Shown here: one piece after another, positions 48,069-57,631 of the stretch
Layout of the letters: every line of letters starts with the position of its first letter
Numbering within the stretch: position 1 is the stretch's first letter
Source of the DNA: Drosophila pseudoobscura
Lineage: Eukaryota > Arthropoda > Insecta > Diptera > Drosophilidae
Assembly: GCF_009870125.1 (NCBI RefSeq)
Contig: NC_046680.1
Coordinates: 15,829,501 to 15,893,500 of the forward strand
Direction: 5' to 3'
Length of the DNA: 64,000 bases
Made by a program: the position numbers and the translations under genes
Notes under the pieces: generated by a model
What the model was told of the DNA's origin: nothing
The model's database searches: none
What the model saw: only the letters and a program-made list of their open reading frames with translations

Positions 48069-50539
48069 ATGGGGAGAGATTGGAAAGCGGCCGTCATCAT
48101 AGTTTGGATCTTTGGAGCACTCGCGGCTGATGCTGCCGTAAACGAGTCCACACAAAGTCATTACCGCTATAGTTATGGAAAACTCAATGCCACCCAAGCC
48201 CCTTCCCCTCATCCGACTCTGCCTCTGCCCCGAAGAAGCTCCCAGTTAGATAGAGATCACGAGACGCATCTGATTCGCAGCTCTATCATCTTTGGCCTGG
48301 CCAAAGCCGCCAACGAGAGCAATGTGAATGGAGTGTGCCACACCCAGCTGCAGCAAGTACAGCGGGGCATCCTCAGCCAACAGCCGTGGGCCATGAAAGG
48401 TGAGTTGGGTCGATTCGTGCCAAGTCTCGAGACAACGCTAACACCATTCTCTACCATACTACCAGTGCTCGACGCCTCCGGGACCAAGCCGTCGGGCTTC
48501 GTGTTTGGCCAGAATTACTGGCTAGGAAGCCGGGCAGCCTGCGAAGGGGTTCAGCGTCCGGTGGGTATCACGCTGTCGAGAAACTACGAGCGGGTGATGC
48601 ACTACAGCATTCTGACCCAGAGCGCCCCCTTCGACATGGACTACCGGATGATCTACCTGCGGCACAGCTCGCCCTGGCAGGTGGAGATCAAGCTGATGTC
48701 GGAACAGATCCTTCACATCGGGCTCTGCCTGCCAAAGGCGTGCGAATCGGAGGAGGTGAAGCAGCTGGCCAGGGAATACGTGACGGATGGTAGCTTCATC
48801 AAGAACGACATTTTCGACATGCGACCAGAAGTACTATATATGAAGGATCTGAAGCTGAGCGAAAGGTTCTTCCAGCGAACGTCCTTCAAGCTGATGGTGG
48901 CCTCGCTTCTGGTCACTGGAGCTCTGACGCTTTGTGCCCAGCAGCTGCGCGAAGCCAAGCGTGGGGATGAGCCCAGTCCCGGACTGGCGCCAGTAGAGTC
49001 AGAGCTGTGGCAGACTCTGGACACAGTGTTGAAGTGGCAGCCCCTGCAGAGTTTCGTATCGTGCTACGATGTGCCCACTAACTGGAGGAAGATCTTTGCC
49101 ACCAGGGAGAACAGCTCCGGCGAGATTCCCATCATGAATGGACTGAGGTCGGTGTGCGCCATCGGGATACTGATCTTCCACGTGGTTTGGTACATGTACT
49201 TCACCGTCCACAACAAGGTGGTGCTCCTATCGTACGCTGAGAAGCCCTTCTTCCAGTACGTCTCCTCGGCCCCCCTCCTGGTGGATGTTTTTTTCACCAT
49301 CAGGTAAGTCTCCCTCCAGTTTTCACATACATATGTAACTTCCTGCCTAATTCTGGATCCATACGACAACAGTGGCTTCCTGCAGACCTACAATTTCATG
49401 CGGAATGCCAAGCAAATGGAGTCAGTGCGTCGCAACGGCCTATGGGGCAATGCCAAGCTCTTTGGCAAACTGCTGTTCCACCGATACCTGAGGCTGGGCC
49501 CCCTCTACCTCATTCTCATGGGCAGCGTTGACCTGGCCTTTGCCTACATCGGAGACGTCTCCCTCTACCACATCAACGAGCGGTACGATGAGCTCTGCAC
49601 GCAGCACTGGTGGAGGAACCTGCTCTTCATCCAGAACCTCTTCGATCACCGCGATCTCTGCGTCAACTGGAGCTGGAGCTTGGCCTGCGACATGCAGTTT
49701 TTCCTAGTGGCGAATGTCATTCTCTTTGTCTATGCCAGGTGAGGCTTGTCATCATAGTATCGTGACATATGTATCCTTTACACTCCTATTGCCAACAGAC
49801 ATCCGAAAGTTGCCAAGCTGTTGACGATCACTGGACTCCTGGCCACCATCACCTGGTCCTATGGCATTTGCATGAGCTACAAGTTAGAGTTCTCATTCGA
49901 CGCCACCTACGCCACCGGTACCCAGATCTATACGAGTCCCTTTGTGCGCGTCCTGCCGTACATTATTGGGGCCATCGCAGCCTGGTGTCTGCTGGAGCGG
50001 CGCCTGCAGGTGGAGCTGAGTGAGCAGCAGACGCGCTGGCTCTGGCACTTCGCCTTAAGTGTATTCATATCTAGCATTTACGCGACTGTCCGGCGGGATG
50101 TGGGACGTCTGCTGACCACCACGCTGTTCGTGCTGGGACGAGGGATCTTCTCCCTGTCGGTGTGCTGGATGATTCTGGGCAGTGCGACGGCCACTGGGGT
50201 GTGGTGGTCGCGCATGCTTGAGGCCAAGTGCTTCCAGCACCTGAATCGACTCTCGTATGCCATTTACCTGATGAATCCACTAGTGATAAGCCTCTTCTAT
50301 AGTTTGACCAGTTCCAGCACAGACGCGGACCCCTTCATGCTGGTAGGTTATAATCGGTCGTTGATTTCAGTTTATCCTTTTTTAACCAAGTTCCTACTTC
50401 CTTTCAGTCCGTGGTCTCCTGCGGCTTCACTCTGATTGTGTACCTGGTCTCCATCGTTTTCTCCCTGGCGTTTGAGGTGCCCTACAGCAATCTGTCGAGC
50501 TTGTTGCTGAGGTCCAGCAGCAAGCCAAAAAGCGCATAA
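48069..50539 (+). CDS. NRF-6-like acyltransferase-3 membrane protein, 736 aa
   Basis: Belongs to the nose-resistant-to-fluoxetine family: secreted-side NRF domain plus a multi-pass acyltransferase-3 domain. Five exons: 48069-48399, 48466-49303, 49373-49738, 49799-50342 and 50408-50539 (introns 66, 69, 60 and 65 nt), 737 codons in frame. It has a signal peptide (DWKAAVIIVWIFGALAADA), N-glycosylation sequons, and the NRF core around CHTQLQQVQRGI..WAMKVLDASGTKPSGF, with an SRAACEGV segment and LCLPKAC. The acyltransferase part begins at the ENSSGEIPIMNGLRSVCAIG segment, with the conserved HVVWYMYF, DVFFTISG, HRYLRLGP and NWSWSLACDMQFFL blocks, then several TM helices. The candidate catalytic His is in the HVVW region. 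Substrate unknown. In worms nrf-6 affects lipid or drug transport; fly relatives are mostly uncharacterised. Confidence 0.88.
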
Positions 50540-51164
50540 ACTGTGATTATCTGTTATTCTTCTAAGTCATTAATTAATAAGAAATCCTAGTTCATACGCA
50601 AACTGCTTTATACAATGTTTTACTGTGGCGGCAGATCCTAGAAATCCTGTCGTGCTGGACACAGGATTACTGGCACTGGGTGGACAGACGGCATAGCGAC
50701 ATATCTCCGCACATACATTTTTCAGCCGGAGATACATATGTATGTATATCGCTAGATTCTGCGCGGAGCCTAACGACCTATCCTAGGGTAAAAAACTTGG
50801 GTTTGATCGAACCACCACTGAGCTTTCGAAAGGTGTGAACAACAGGCAAAGAAAATTGCCATGCTCGAGGACGAGGAAATTCTAATCGTCCAAGATTACG
50901 TATCCTTCTATCTTAAAATACGAAATGCATGCAATATTCAATATTTTGGCTCGATTCTTTCGATGCCAAGCCGGACCTCCTGTCCTCTCGGGAGGTCCAA
51001 GGGATGTGCGTTGCTGGACTGTAGTGTCGCGGAGTCGACCCGTCCGCAGCAGCAAGGACCAGAGATCGTCGGCGGAATTGTTGCCACAAGCCGAGTCGTA
51101 TCCGTATTATTTATTTATACTAGGCTAAGTTATGATAAATAAAACTATTGAAAAATAATCCTTG
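50540..51164. other. 3' flank with an orphan open frame
   Basis: A frame from the ATG at 50861 (MLEDEEILIVQDYVSFYL...) stays open for 93 codons to 51142 and AATAAA follows near 51138. An 8-bp hairpin (50973-50980 with 50991-50998) lies inside it. There is no recognisable domain. It could be a scrap of a mobile element or chance. Confidence 0.25.
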
Positions 51165-51720
51165 CTGTATCCTATATCGGGGAAATTATCCCGATTACAA
51201 ATTGTGGAGAAAACTAAATACTTTTAATTGAGAAAAATGTCCTTGATCCTTGATAAGGATTCCATCAAATCAGGGACATTTTTTCGATCACAGGAAGACG
51301 TCGGGCCGTGGTTAGCCCCGATAGGGCCACAAATAAGGGAGAAAACTAGATGTATACATATATGTCTAGAGAAAATATCCTTGATCTTTGGTCCGTGGTC
51401 CGTCCATTAGATCAAGGATGTTATTCCGAGCACAAGAAGCCATCGCACTTCCCGATCGGGCCACAAATAGCTGAAAAAACTAAATGTGTATGGTTGGGGT
51501 TTTTGGAGTCCTTACAGAAGGATCAAGGAAATTTTTGTGATCACGTCGGGCCATGGTACGCTCTGATAGGGCCGCAAATAAGGGAGAAAATAATTATTTA
51601 TGTCTGCAGAAAATATCCTTGATCCTTGGTCCTTGATAAGGAATGAATTGGATCAAGAAAGCTATTCCGAACGCTGGAAGCACTTCCCGACCGGACAAGA
51701 AATGGCGGACTTATGCCATA
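51165..51720. repeat. Degenerate tandem repeat, about 4 units of 107-140 bp
   Basis: Recurring blocks: GGGCCACAAATAAGGGAGAAAA-like strings at about 51189, 51320, 51460 and 51567, each followed by an AGAAAATATCCTTGATC-like string and a TTATTCCGA-like string. Units are diverged and of unequal length. They abut the foldback element at 51811. Confidence 0.65.
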
Positions 51721-51810
51721 AACAACAAATTACAACAACATCCAATTATTACAACAACAACTACTTTTCATTTTGGGGCACTCAAAACCGAGATTTTTCG
51801 ATTTTCAGAT

Positions 51811-52022
51811 CTGGGATACCAGGCGAACAGAAATCATCAGAAGGTCGCTGGTTTTTTGTAATTCCTTTTCATTTAATTTTTCCGTTTTTTCATATTTTCT
51901 TCATTTCTCTCAAACTTTTTTTTTGCTTAAAATAAAACTTCCGAAGAACTGAAAAATAAAACTAAAAGAAATTTAAAAAAACCAGCGACCCTTTGCTGAT
52001 TTCTGTTTGCCTGGTATCCCAG
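51811..52022. mobile_element. Foldback / MITE-like element, 212 bp
   Basis: Terminal arms of about 47 bp are inverted: CTGGGATACCAGGC..AACAGAAATC..GGTCGCTGGTTTTTT at the left, its reverse complement (ending CCTGGTATCCCAG) at the right, with a few mismatches. The centre is about 115 bp of AT-rich DNA. The similarity may continue outward (AAAACCGAGA / AAAAACGAGA). No ORF and no clear target-site duplication were found, so it is a non-autonomous element of unknown family. Confidence 0.75.
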
Positions 52023-52130
52023 ACGTGAAACTCTCGTTTTTGGCCAATTGAGGCAATATTAAAAAGCGTTGCATACTTAGAATAAGCCAGTAAAGTATAA
52101 ATATTATTCATGAATCGTATAAAATTATGT

Positions 52131-52186
52131 AGACATGGCTAAATGTTATATCTAGTTAGTAATATCACTAACTATACAGTATATAG
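52131..52186 (-). repeat. Fragment of the promoter-bearing repeat family
   Basis: Read on the minus strand, CTATACTGTATAGTTAGTG..ACATTTAGCCATG matches the CTATATAGAACATTTAGCCATG block of the 43.2-44.6 kb units and the GTATGGTTAGTG motif at 55590. Confidence 0.5.
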
Positions 52187-52199
52187 ATGTACCAGTTCA

Positions 52200-53131
52200 T
52201 ACAACGAAAGTGTCACACACCGGCTTGCGCTATCCGTACCCCAGAGTGACGTCATCATGAGAGAGAGAGCGCAGAGAGAACATCTTTGCATGTGTTAGTA
52301 CACACGCAATATGTTTCGACAAAAATATGTGATTGTACATATGTTTTTTCAGATTTTTTGAACTCTCTCAGGTCTGATCTGTTTTGCCACCAGCATGTTT
52401 TAGTGTATGGGTGCACATGCATTCTCACGTACTTTGCGTGTGTGTGTTTACTATTGCTGGCCGCTAGAATTGAAATTTGAGTTTGGTTCTTGTTTCGGGT
52501 CTTTTGATGGACTGACCTACCGCCACAAAATAAATGAAGAATGGGAAGGGGGTGGGTATTTTGTTTGTTATTTGTTTGATTTATACCACAAAATATAAAA
52601 TATTACAATAATATAATTGCACATTTATTTCCTTATCTTAAGCAGGTTGATTATAAATTATACAAATTATGCAAACGCCGTCGGTTCTCGACGTTTTGTT
52701 TATATTTATATTTATATTATATTATATTTTTGTTTATTATAACTAAAACAATGATGTATGTACATATCTAAATATACAATATAAGAAAAAATATATATAT
52801 ACTTAAATAAATATGCATAAATATAAATGGAATTGGTTTTTCATATGTATATTTCAAATCAATTGTCAATCGCGCGCTTTCCGACGGGAATCTGCAAAGT
52901 ACAAATTTTGATGCGGGTCGCACCTTGAATACTCTCATGGACAATACCCATAAATTTTCTAATTCAATTATAAAGACAACATTAAGACAACAGTAATTTT
53001 GAAAATCCTCATGCAATATACGAATGTAATAATCTTTAATATTTATGTACATAAGATATTTTATATATATATATATACAATACCAAAGACTATACAATAC
53101 CAAGATGTTGCATGAGCGACCAAAAAGCTGA
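52200..53131. other. AT-rich intergenic, nothing recognised
   Basis: Apart from a GAGA tract at 52260-52272 and TATA-type microsatellites around 52690-52800 and 53065-53080, I see no gene or structured repeat. Confidence 0.5.
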
Positions 53132-53362
53132 CCACCGGTTTTGAAATTCCTCACGAAGATATATCACTGCAACATAGCCGAAGGCAGAATCCATGTGGAC
53201 ATTCTGAGCTCATCCTGGTCGCCGGTCCTGACCGTGGACAAGATTCTGCTCTCCATCCAATCGCTGCTGTCGGACCCCATTAGGGACAGCCGCATGATGT
53301 CCGCCGCGGCCGCCATGTTCAAGGAAGACCGCGAGAAGTACGACCGCTTGGCACGCTTCTGA
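53132..53362 (+). pseudogene. Ubiquitin-conjugating enzyme (E2) C-terminal remnant
   Basis: An open stretch of 76 codons matches the second half of a UBE2D-like E2: PP.LKFLTKIYH, then VDILSSSWSPVLTVDKILLS, then LLSDP and DREKYDRLARF. A stop (TGA) lies directly upstream in frame and no start or N-terminal half (about 70 residues) is found in the AT-rich DNA before it. Two key features are lost: the HPN motif reads HCN, and the catalytic Cys (in the family, SICLDIL) is His (RIHVDIL). The C-terminus is also shorter than usual. It is therefore a dead 5'-truncated copy or, less likely, a spliced non-catalytic variant. Confidence 0.75.
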
Positions 53363-53476
53363 CTTCTGTGATATGTCACTGCTACAAAAATATTTCAAAA
53401 CTTTGCCCCGCCCACTTCCGCCCCCACAAAGGGCGAAAATCTGTGGCATCCACAGATCGACAGAGTACTCAGATTT

Positions 53477-53926
53477 GTGCCCACAAATTGCCAGGAATCG
53501 TGCCAGTCAGTGCAGTCAGAGTGTATTTCAGGAGATCAAAATAACAATTTTGTTAGCGTTGGTTTTTGGATTTTATTCAAGCCCCAGAGCAAACCGAAGG
53601 CTGCTGCTTCGACCAAGATGGCGACTGCTCGGCGTGGCACCACACCCGGCGGCACGGCGACGCCCGCAGCGGAGGCCGTGGGCAACCCACCCGTCACGGG
53701 GCGCTTTGTGGGCGGGTACTGGCTGCGAAGTCTCAAGGCTGTGCCGTCCACGTCTACGTCCAGAACGCTGCGCGGCTGCGTGCCGCTGGACCTCACATAC
53801 GCCAGAACCGGCGGGCGCCTCTCCACCCGCGCACCGTGCCCCCAATGGAACACTTACGTCGGATATGCAGCAGTCATCACATTCTCGGTTCCGGCGGATA
53901 AAATACATACGATATATTTATGCTGA
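53477..53926 (+). other. GC-rich open frame, unidentified
   Basis: A locally GC-rich patch (53580-53860) in AT-rich surroundings is open in all three plus frames and in parts of the minus strand. The frame after a TTTATTCAAG acceptor-like site at 53580 reads PQSKPKAAASTKMATARRG.. and ends at 53924. I do not recognise it in any frame. The base composition suggests decayed or recently coding DNA. Confidence 0.3.
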
Positions 53927-54102
53927 GTCAGAGTATCGGGTAGAACTTTAGAGCACATCATGCCCGCCTCCTTGTGCATTCAATTTAACACCAAATCGAC
54001 AACAAAAGAATAAAACGTCAGTTGTGAAACAGTACAGAAATTCAGTCACACAATTGTCGTCGGACGAAAATATAAACAAATACGTAATCATAGAAACATA
54101 GA

Positions 54103-54290
54103 ATGGCGAATAGAGCTGAAACTCGAGTCAGGAAAGAGTTCGAGGAATTTATTGGCTTCGAGGAGGTAAGTGGGGCGATCAGAACATGGAGTCCCATGGC
54201 GGCGGAGGCCGCAGTAATACCTAACACAAATACTTGCCTCTCTCTGACAGATCGGGGGCCAGTTATTTGTTATTCTATCATAGGAAATTG
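54103..54290 (+). pseudogene. UBE2K-like E2 N-terminal exon remnant
   Basis: ATG at 54103 starts MANRAETRVRKEFEEFIGFEE, which resembles the first exon of UBE2K/UbcD4 enzymes (MAN-A-x-R-h-K-R-E-F-K-E). It is followed at 54166 by a consensus donor GTAAGT. An acceptor (CTCTCTGACAG) ends at 54250 and continues IGGQLFVILS, comparable to the family's next strand, then stops. About 31 residues therefore remain of roughly 200. It is probably a decayed duplicate with its intron, so not a retrocopy. Confidence 0.5.
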
Positions 54291-54392
54291 AATAGCCTCG
54301 ATCCGAATAGTCTTAGATACAACACTAGTCAGTGAAAACTCATGTTATATATATATACTTACATATAAGATTTACTCATCCACATATATATC

Positions 54393-54566
54393 CCAGACCA
54401 TAGTCCAACACACATGAACACCAACGGACAAATATTACACGACTGGTTAAACGAGCAGCCAAACATAATGATATATCCAACAAAAGAACCGACCAGACGA
54501 AATTACAACACAGGCAGGCACTCATCATTAGATTTTTTCATTTGCACCACAGAACTGCCAGCTTAG
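54393..54566 (+). mobile_element. LINE (non-LTR) endonuclease fragment
   Basis: One frame reads about 56 residues including NTNGQILHDWLNEQPNIMIY, PTKEPTRRNYNTGRHSSLDFF and ICTTELPA, then a stop. The G-x-L-x-x-W-L, P-T-x-x-P-T-R and HSS-h-DFF signature is the C-terminal part of an APE-type endonuclease of Jockey/R1-like retrotransposons. Nothing of the reverse transcriptase is present. The minisatellite begins right after it. Confidence 0.65.
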
Positions 54567-54610
54567 CTAAATGAGGGACTATGCACAGCACCAATTATCA
54601 CAGACAAAAT

Positions 54611-55180
54611 GCGGTTGCGGAGGTTCAATTACGCTCCAAGAAGTGTGGTTGCGGAGGTTTAAGTGCGATCCGAGAAGTGTGGTTGCGGAGGTTCAATTTC
54701 GCTCCAAGAAGTGTGGTTGCGGAGGTTAGATTACGCTCCAAGAAGTGTGGTTGCGGAGGTTCAATTACGCTCCAAGAAGTGTGGTTGCGGAGGTTCAAAA
54801 ACACTCCGAGAAGTCTGGTTGCGGAGGTTTACTTACGCTCCGAGAAGTCTAGTTGCGGAGGTTCAATTACGCTCCAAGAAGTCTAGTTGCGGAGGTTTAA
54901 TTACGCTCCGAGAAGTCTAGTTGCGGAGGTTCAATTACGCTACGAGAAGTCTGGTTGCGGAGGTTCAATTACGCTCCGAGAAGTCAGGTTGCGGAGGTTC
55001 ACTTACGCTCCGAGAAGTCTGGTTGCGGAGGTTCAATTACGCTCCGAGAAGTCTGGTTGCGGAGGTTCAATTACGCTCCGAGAAGTCTAGTTGCGGAGGT
55101 TCAATTACGCTCCGAGAAGTCTGGTTGCGGAGGTTCAATTACGCTCCGAGAAGTCTGGTTGCGGAGGTTGAAGTACGGTT
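54611..55180 (+). repeat. 34-bp minisatellite, 17 units
   Basis: The anchor TTGCGG first occurs at 54615 and last at 55159, always 34 bp apart, giving 17 units. Unit core: TTGCGGAGGTTCAATTACGC then TCC(A/G)AGAAGT. Early units have CCAAGAAGTGTGG, later ones CCGAGAAGTCTGG or GTCTAG, so two subfamilies are arranged in blocks. Because 34 is not a multiple of three and the unit has no stop in any plus frame, all three forward frames are open and encode the same 34-residue cycle. I regard it as satellite-like DNA, not a protein gene. Confidence 0.9.
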
Positions 55181-55605
55181 CGAGAGGAATTCGAGGCGGA
55201 TATGTTGGGCCGATGGCGGGCCGATTGTGGCTCTGGCGTCGTTGCTTTATATACAAAATTCAGCTTGTAATGTGACCGTTGGTGTTGCGCTGCGGGCACA
55301 CTGGGTACCAGTGCTGCCAGATTTTGAGTCACCATAAGCTAGATTGAAGAGAAAAAAGCTAGAATAAGCTTACAACTACACTAACCATAAAACACATCAA
55401 AATATGGGATAATTGCATTTTTTATTAATGTAATTACATGATTTTATCCATTTCATTATGCCATGGCCGAGTGCTCAGCAATGTACAAACAAAATGCAGG
55501 CATTTGCTCCTCTGATTTTGAAGACTTTCTAACAAAAGGTATTTTGTTAGCTTGTGCCATGTACATTACATTACATTACTATACAGTATACTGTATGGTT
55601 AGTGG
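55181..55605. other. Intergenic between minisatellite and SAAL1-like promoter
   Basis: Contains GGGCACACTGGGTACCAG (55285-55302) and, at 55573-55586, the palindrome TACAGTATACTGTA followed by GGTTAGTG, the same motif as at 28384-28395. No gene recognised. Confidence 0.5.
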
Positions 55606-55878
55606 TAATATTCAACGGAAGAAAGAAAACGAGGAATATGTAAAATAGAACTTGAATTCGTCAGTATTTTTGCGATATATTTTTTAAATGAGAAGGTATA
55701 TTTCGGTATATTTCTGAGGGTCGGGCGGTATATCTGGTCTGCTGGTCACACTGGCGGGTCATTGTAAAATTTTGCCCAAAAAACGATAAACGCGAAACCC
55801 TTGTTTTAATCAAAATAAAATAAAAGCAAGGACTAAAAAGTAACCAATTGTGTAGAAAATTGATTCATCAATGGGCTA
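55606..55878 (+). promoter_or_regulatory. Promoter/5'UTR of the SAAL1-like gene, made of the dispersed repeat
   Basis: Motif 6 (TTTCGGTATATTT, 55701-55713) and Motif 1 (TGGTCACACTG, 55743-55753) lie 137 bp before the ATG, the TATA-less M1BP-type arrangement. The whole stretch matches the reverse complement of 43215-43400 and 43430-43580, about nine of ten bases by eye in the 55754-55878 part. The match stops about 11 nt before the start codon. Confidence 0.75.
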
Positions 55879-55889
55879 AAAGATTCAAG

Positions 55890-57542
55890 ATGCCCAACGA
55901 AGATGTCGACCTTGCCGCGGGTAGCGGAAACAGTGGCGTAGCTCCAGGAGCTGCATCAAGCAATGAAACGCTGCCAGCAGAACACATTCGAAAAGGAAAC
56001 GACGCTAGGAGCACCAGTGCGAGTGGCAGCAACGAATCAGACACTCCCCCGCCCGTCCATGGCGTTAAAAACAACGACGACGACCCAGACGACGAGAATG
56101 ATGAGGAGCTGTTGGAGCGCATGCGTGGGGATGCTGTGGGTGAGACAATGTACAGCAGGCGTTTCATACTGCAGACGCTGATGAAGCTCAGCCAACAGGA
56201 GGCCACTGAAACACTGGGGCAGGAGTTGGAGGATGAGTTGTGCAAGGTTTGGGACATGTCCGTGTCGCCGGAGGTGGTGACTCTCTTGCTGGAAAACGAT
56301 GCCATCGAGCTGCTTATGTACGCCATCTCCGGAAGCGATGATATGCGCCTCTATGAGATACTCATCGGTCTGCTGGGCAACATGTGTGCTCAGGCTCAGT
56401 GCGTGGAGCAGCTGACGGCTAATGCGGAGTGGATTGAGACGCTCCTCAAGCTTGCCACCTGCATGGACACCTGCATGCTGATCCAACTCATGCGTGTCTA
56501 TCAGTACATAATGGTACATGTGACGAGCGGCAAGGAGCAGTTTGCTATAGATTGGTACGTCTGCTTCGCCGCCTTCGATGGCTCGGCCAGGAATCTCGGC
56601 TTCATTCTGCAGCAGTCGGTAAGCGACGACCTTCTTACGGCTGCTTTGAAAGCTATCAATGCTGTACTGGCCAGCTGTGCCTTGGTCGAGGAGGAAAATG
56701 CCAACTCTACAGTCAAGCTTAAGCCCTTTGCGGAGGTTTTCCTGGTGCAGGAGCTTTGCGATGGCGTGAACAGTTCTTTTCTGCGCCTCATGCGCGATGA
56801 TAAGGCCAAATTGGCTGATGAAGTCGTGGCGGAGGATGATGGCCAGGCCGTCGAACAAGACGAAGACGAGGAAGATGCAGATGTCGGCTACGAGTCGTGT
56901 TCGCCCAAAATAACCTGTGATGTGGAGATCATACAAACCTACCTCAACATTTGCACCATTCTCGTTCAACTGCCTGAAGCCCAGGCGTCTATGGATGTCT
57001 ACGCGCCCAGCATCGTAAGCTGCTTGACGCGGATTCTGGAATTCCTTCTGCAGCCACAGCAGCTTCTTCCATTGGGCGAACGTCAAGAAGAGTATCTCGA
57101 GGATCTGGCTCATATTTGCAGTGTAAGGCGAAAGCTCATCTCTGAATCCTGAAACACTAATCAATTGCCTCCATTCCAGCGGCTAAATTATTTCTATCAA
57201 AAAGAGGCGTTCAAAAATCTTCTAGAAGTGTGGTCAAGACTAAGACAGCACATTGAAAACTACACCGAAGGCGATGCAGACAACAATGACTTTGAGGGCG
57301 AGGAGGACGAGGATGATTCTCCCAAGGAGCAGTATGTAGAGAATTCCTCAAAGCTGCTGCGGCTGCTCGCCTGCATGCTTGTCAAGGCAAAGAATACGGA
57401 GGACATACAGAATCTACACGACATTGATGCCAACAAAATCAAACTCTTTATTTCGGCTCTAATGGCTGAACAGGATGTTCTCTTCTCAAAGGCCCACGAG
57501 CGGCTGAGCGATGCTTTAGAAAAGAAATCGGGCCAAGCCTAA
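55890..57542 (+). CDS. SAAL1-like armadillo-type protein, 531 aa
   Basis: Homologue of serum amyloid A-like 1 (SAAL1/SPACIA1), a conserved helical-repeat protein linked in vertebrates to cell proliferation; its molecular role is not settled. Two exons: 55890-57122 and 57180-57542 (57-nt intron, contains a stop). The ATG at 55890 is preferred over upstream non-ATG frames. Layout: disordered acidic N-terminus (residues 1-75, with DDDPDDENDEELLERMRGD), then the conserved core starting YSRRFILQTLMKLSQQE, with WDMSVSPEVVTLLLENDAIELL and LYEILIGLLGNMCAQAQC, two acidic inserts (near 325-340 and 455-470) and a helical C-terminus. Its 3' end faces the FAM185A-like gene, only 89 bp apart. Confidence 0.85.
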
Positions 57543-57631
57543 GAGTAGCCCTTCTTAATAGGGAAAACAAAAAGAAAGGACTGATATTTTAGCTTACAGC
57601 ACAATATATTCGTAACTTAATGAGGCTTATT

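Noticed and set aside
52209-52300. tRNA or small structured RNA
   Set aside because: No cloverleaf, A/B box or stable fold could be drawn by eye.
54611-55180. CRISPR array
   Set aside because: Head-to-tail units with no spacers, in a eukaryotic genome.
54581-55337. Repeat proteins (VVAEVQLRS.. cycles) from the minisatellite
   Set aside because: Any stop-free 34-bp unit yields such frames; no promoter, splice sites or unique sequence supports a protein.
56037-57164. 375-codon frame opposite the SAAL1-like gene
   Set aside because: Antisense shadow of a conserved exon, with no start context or domain.
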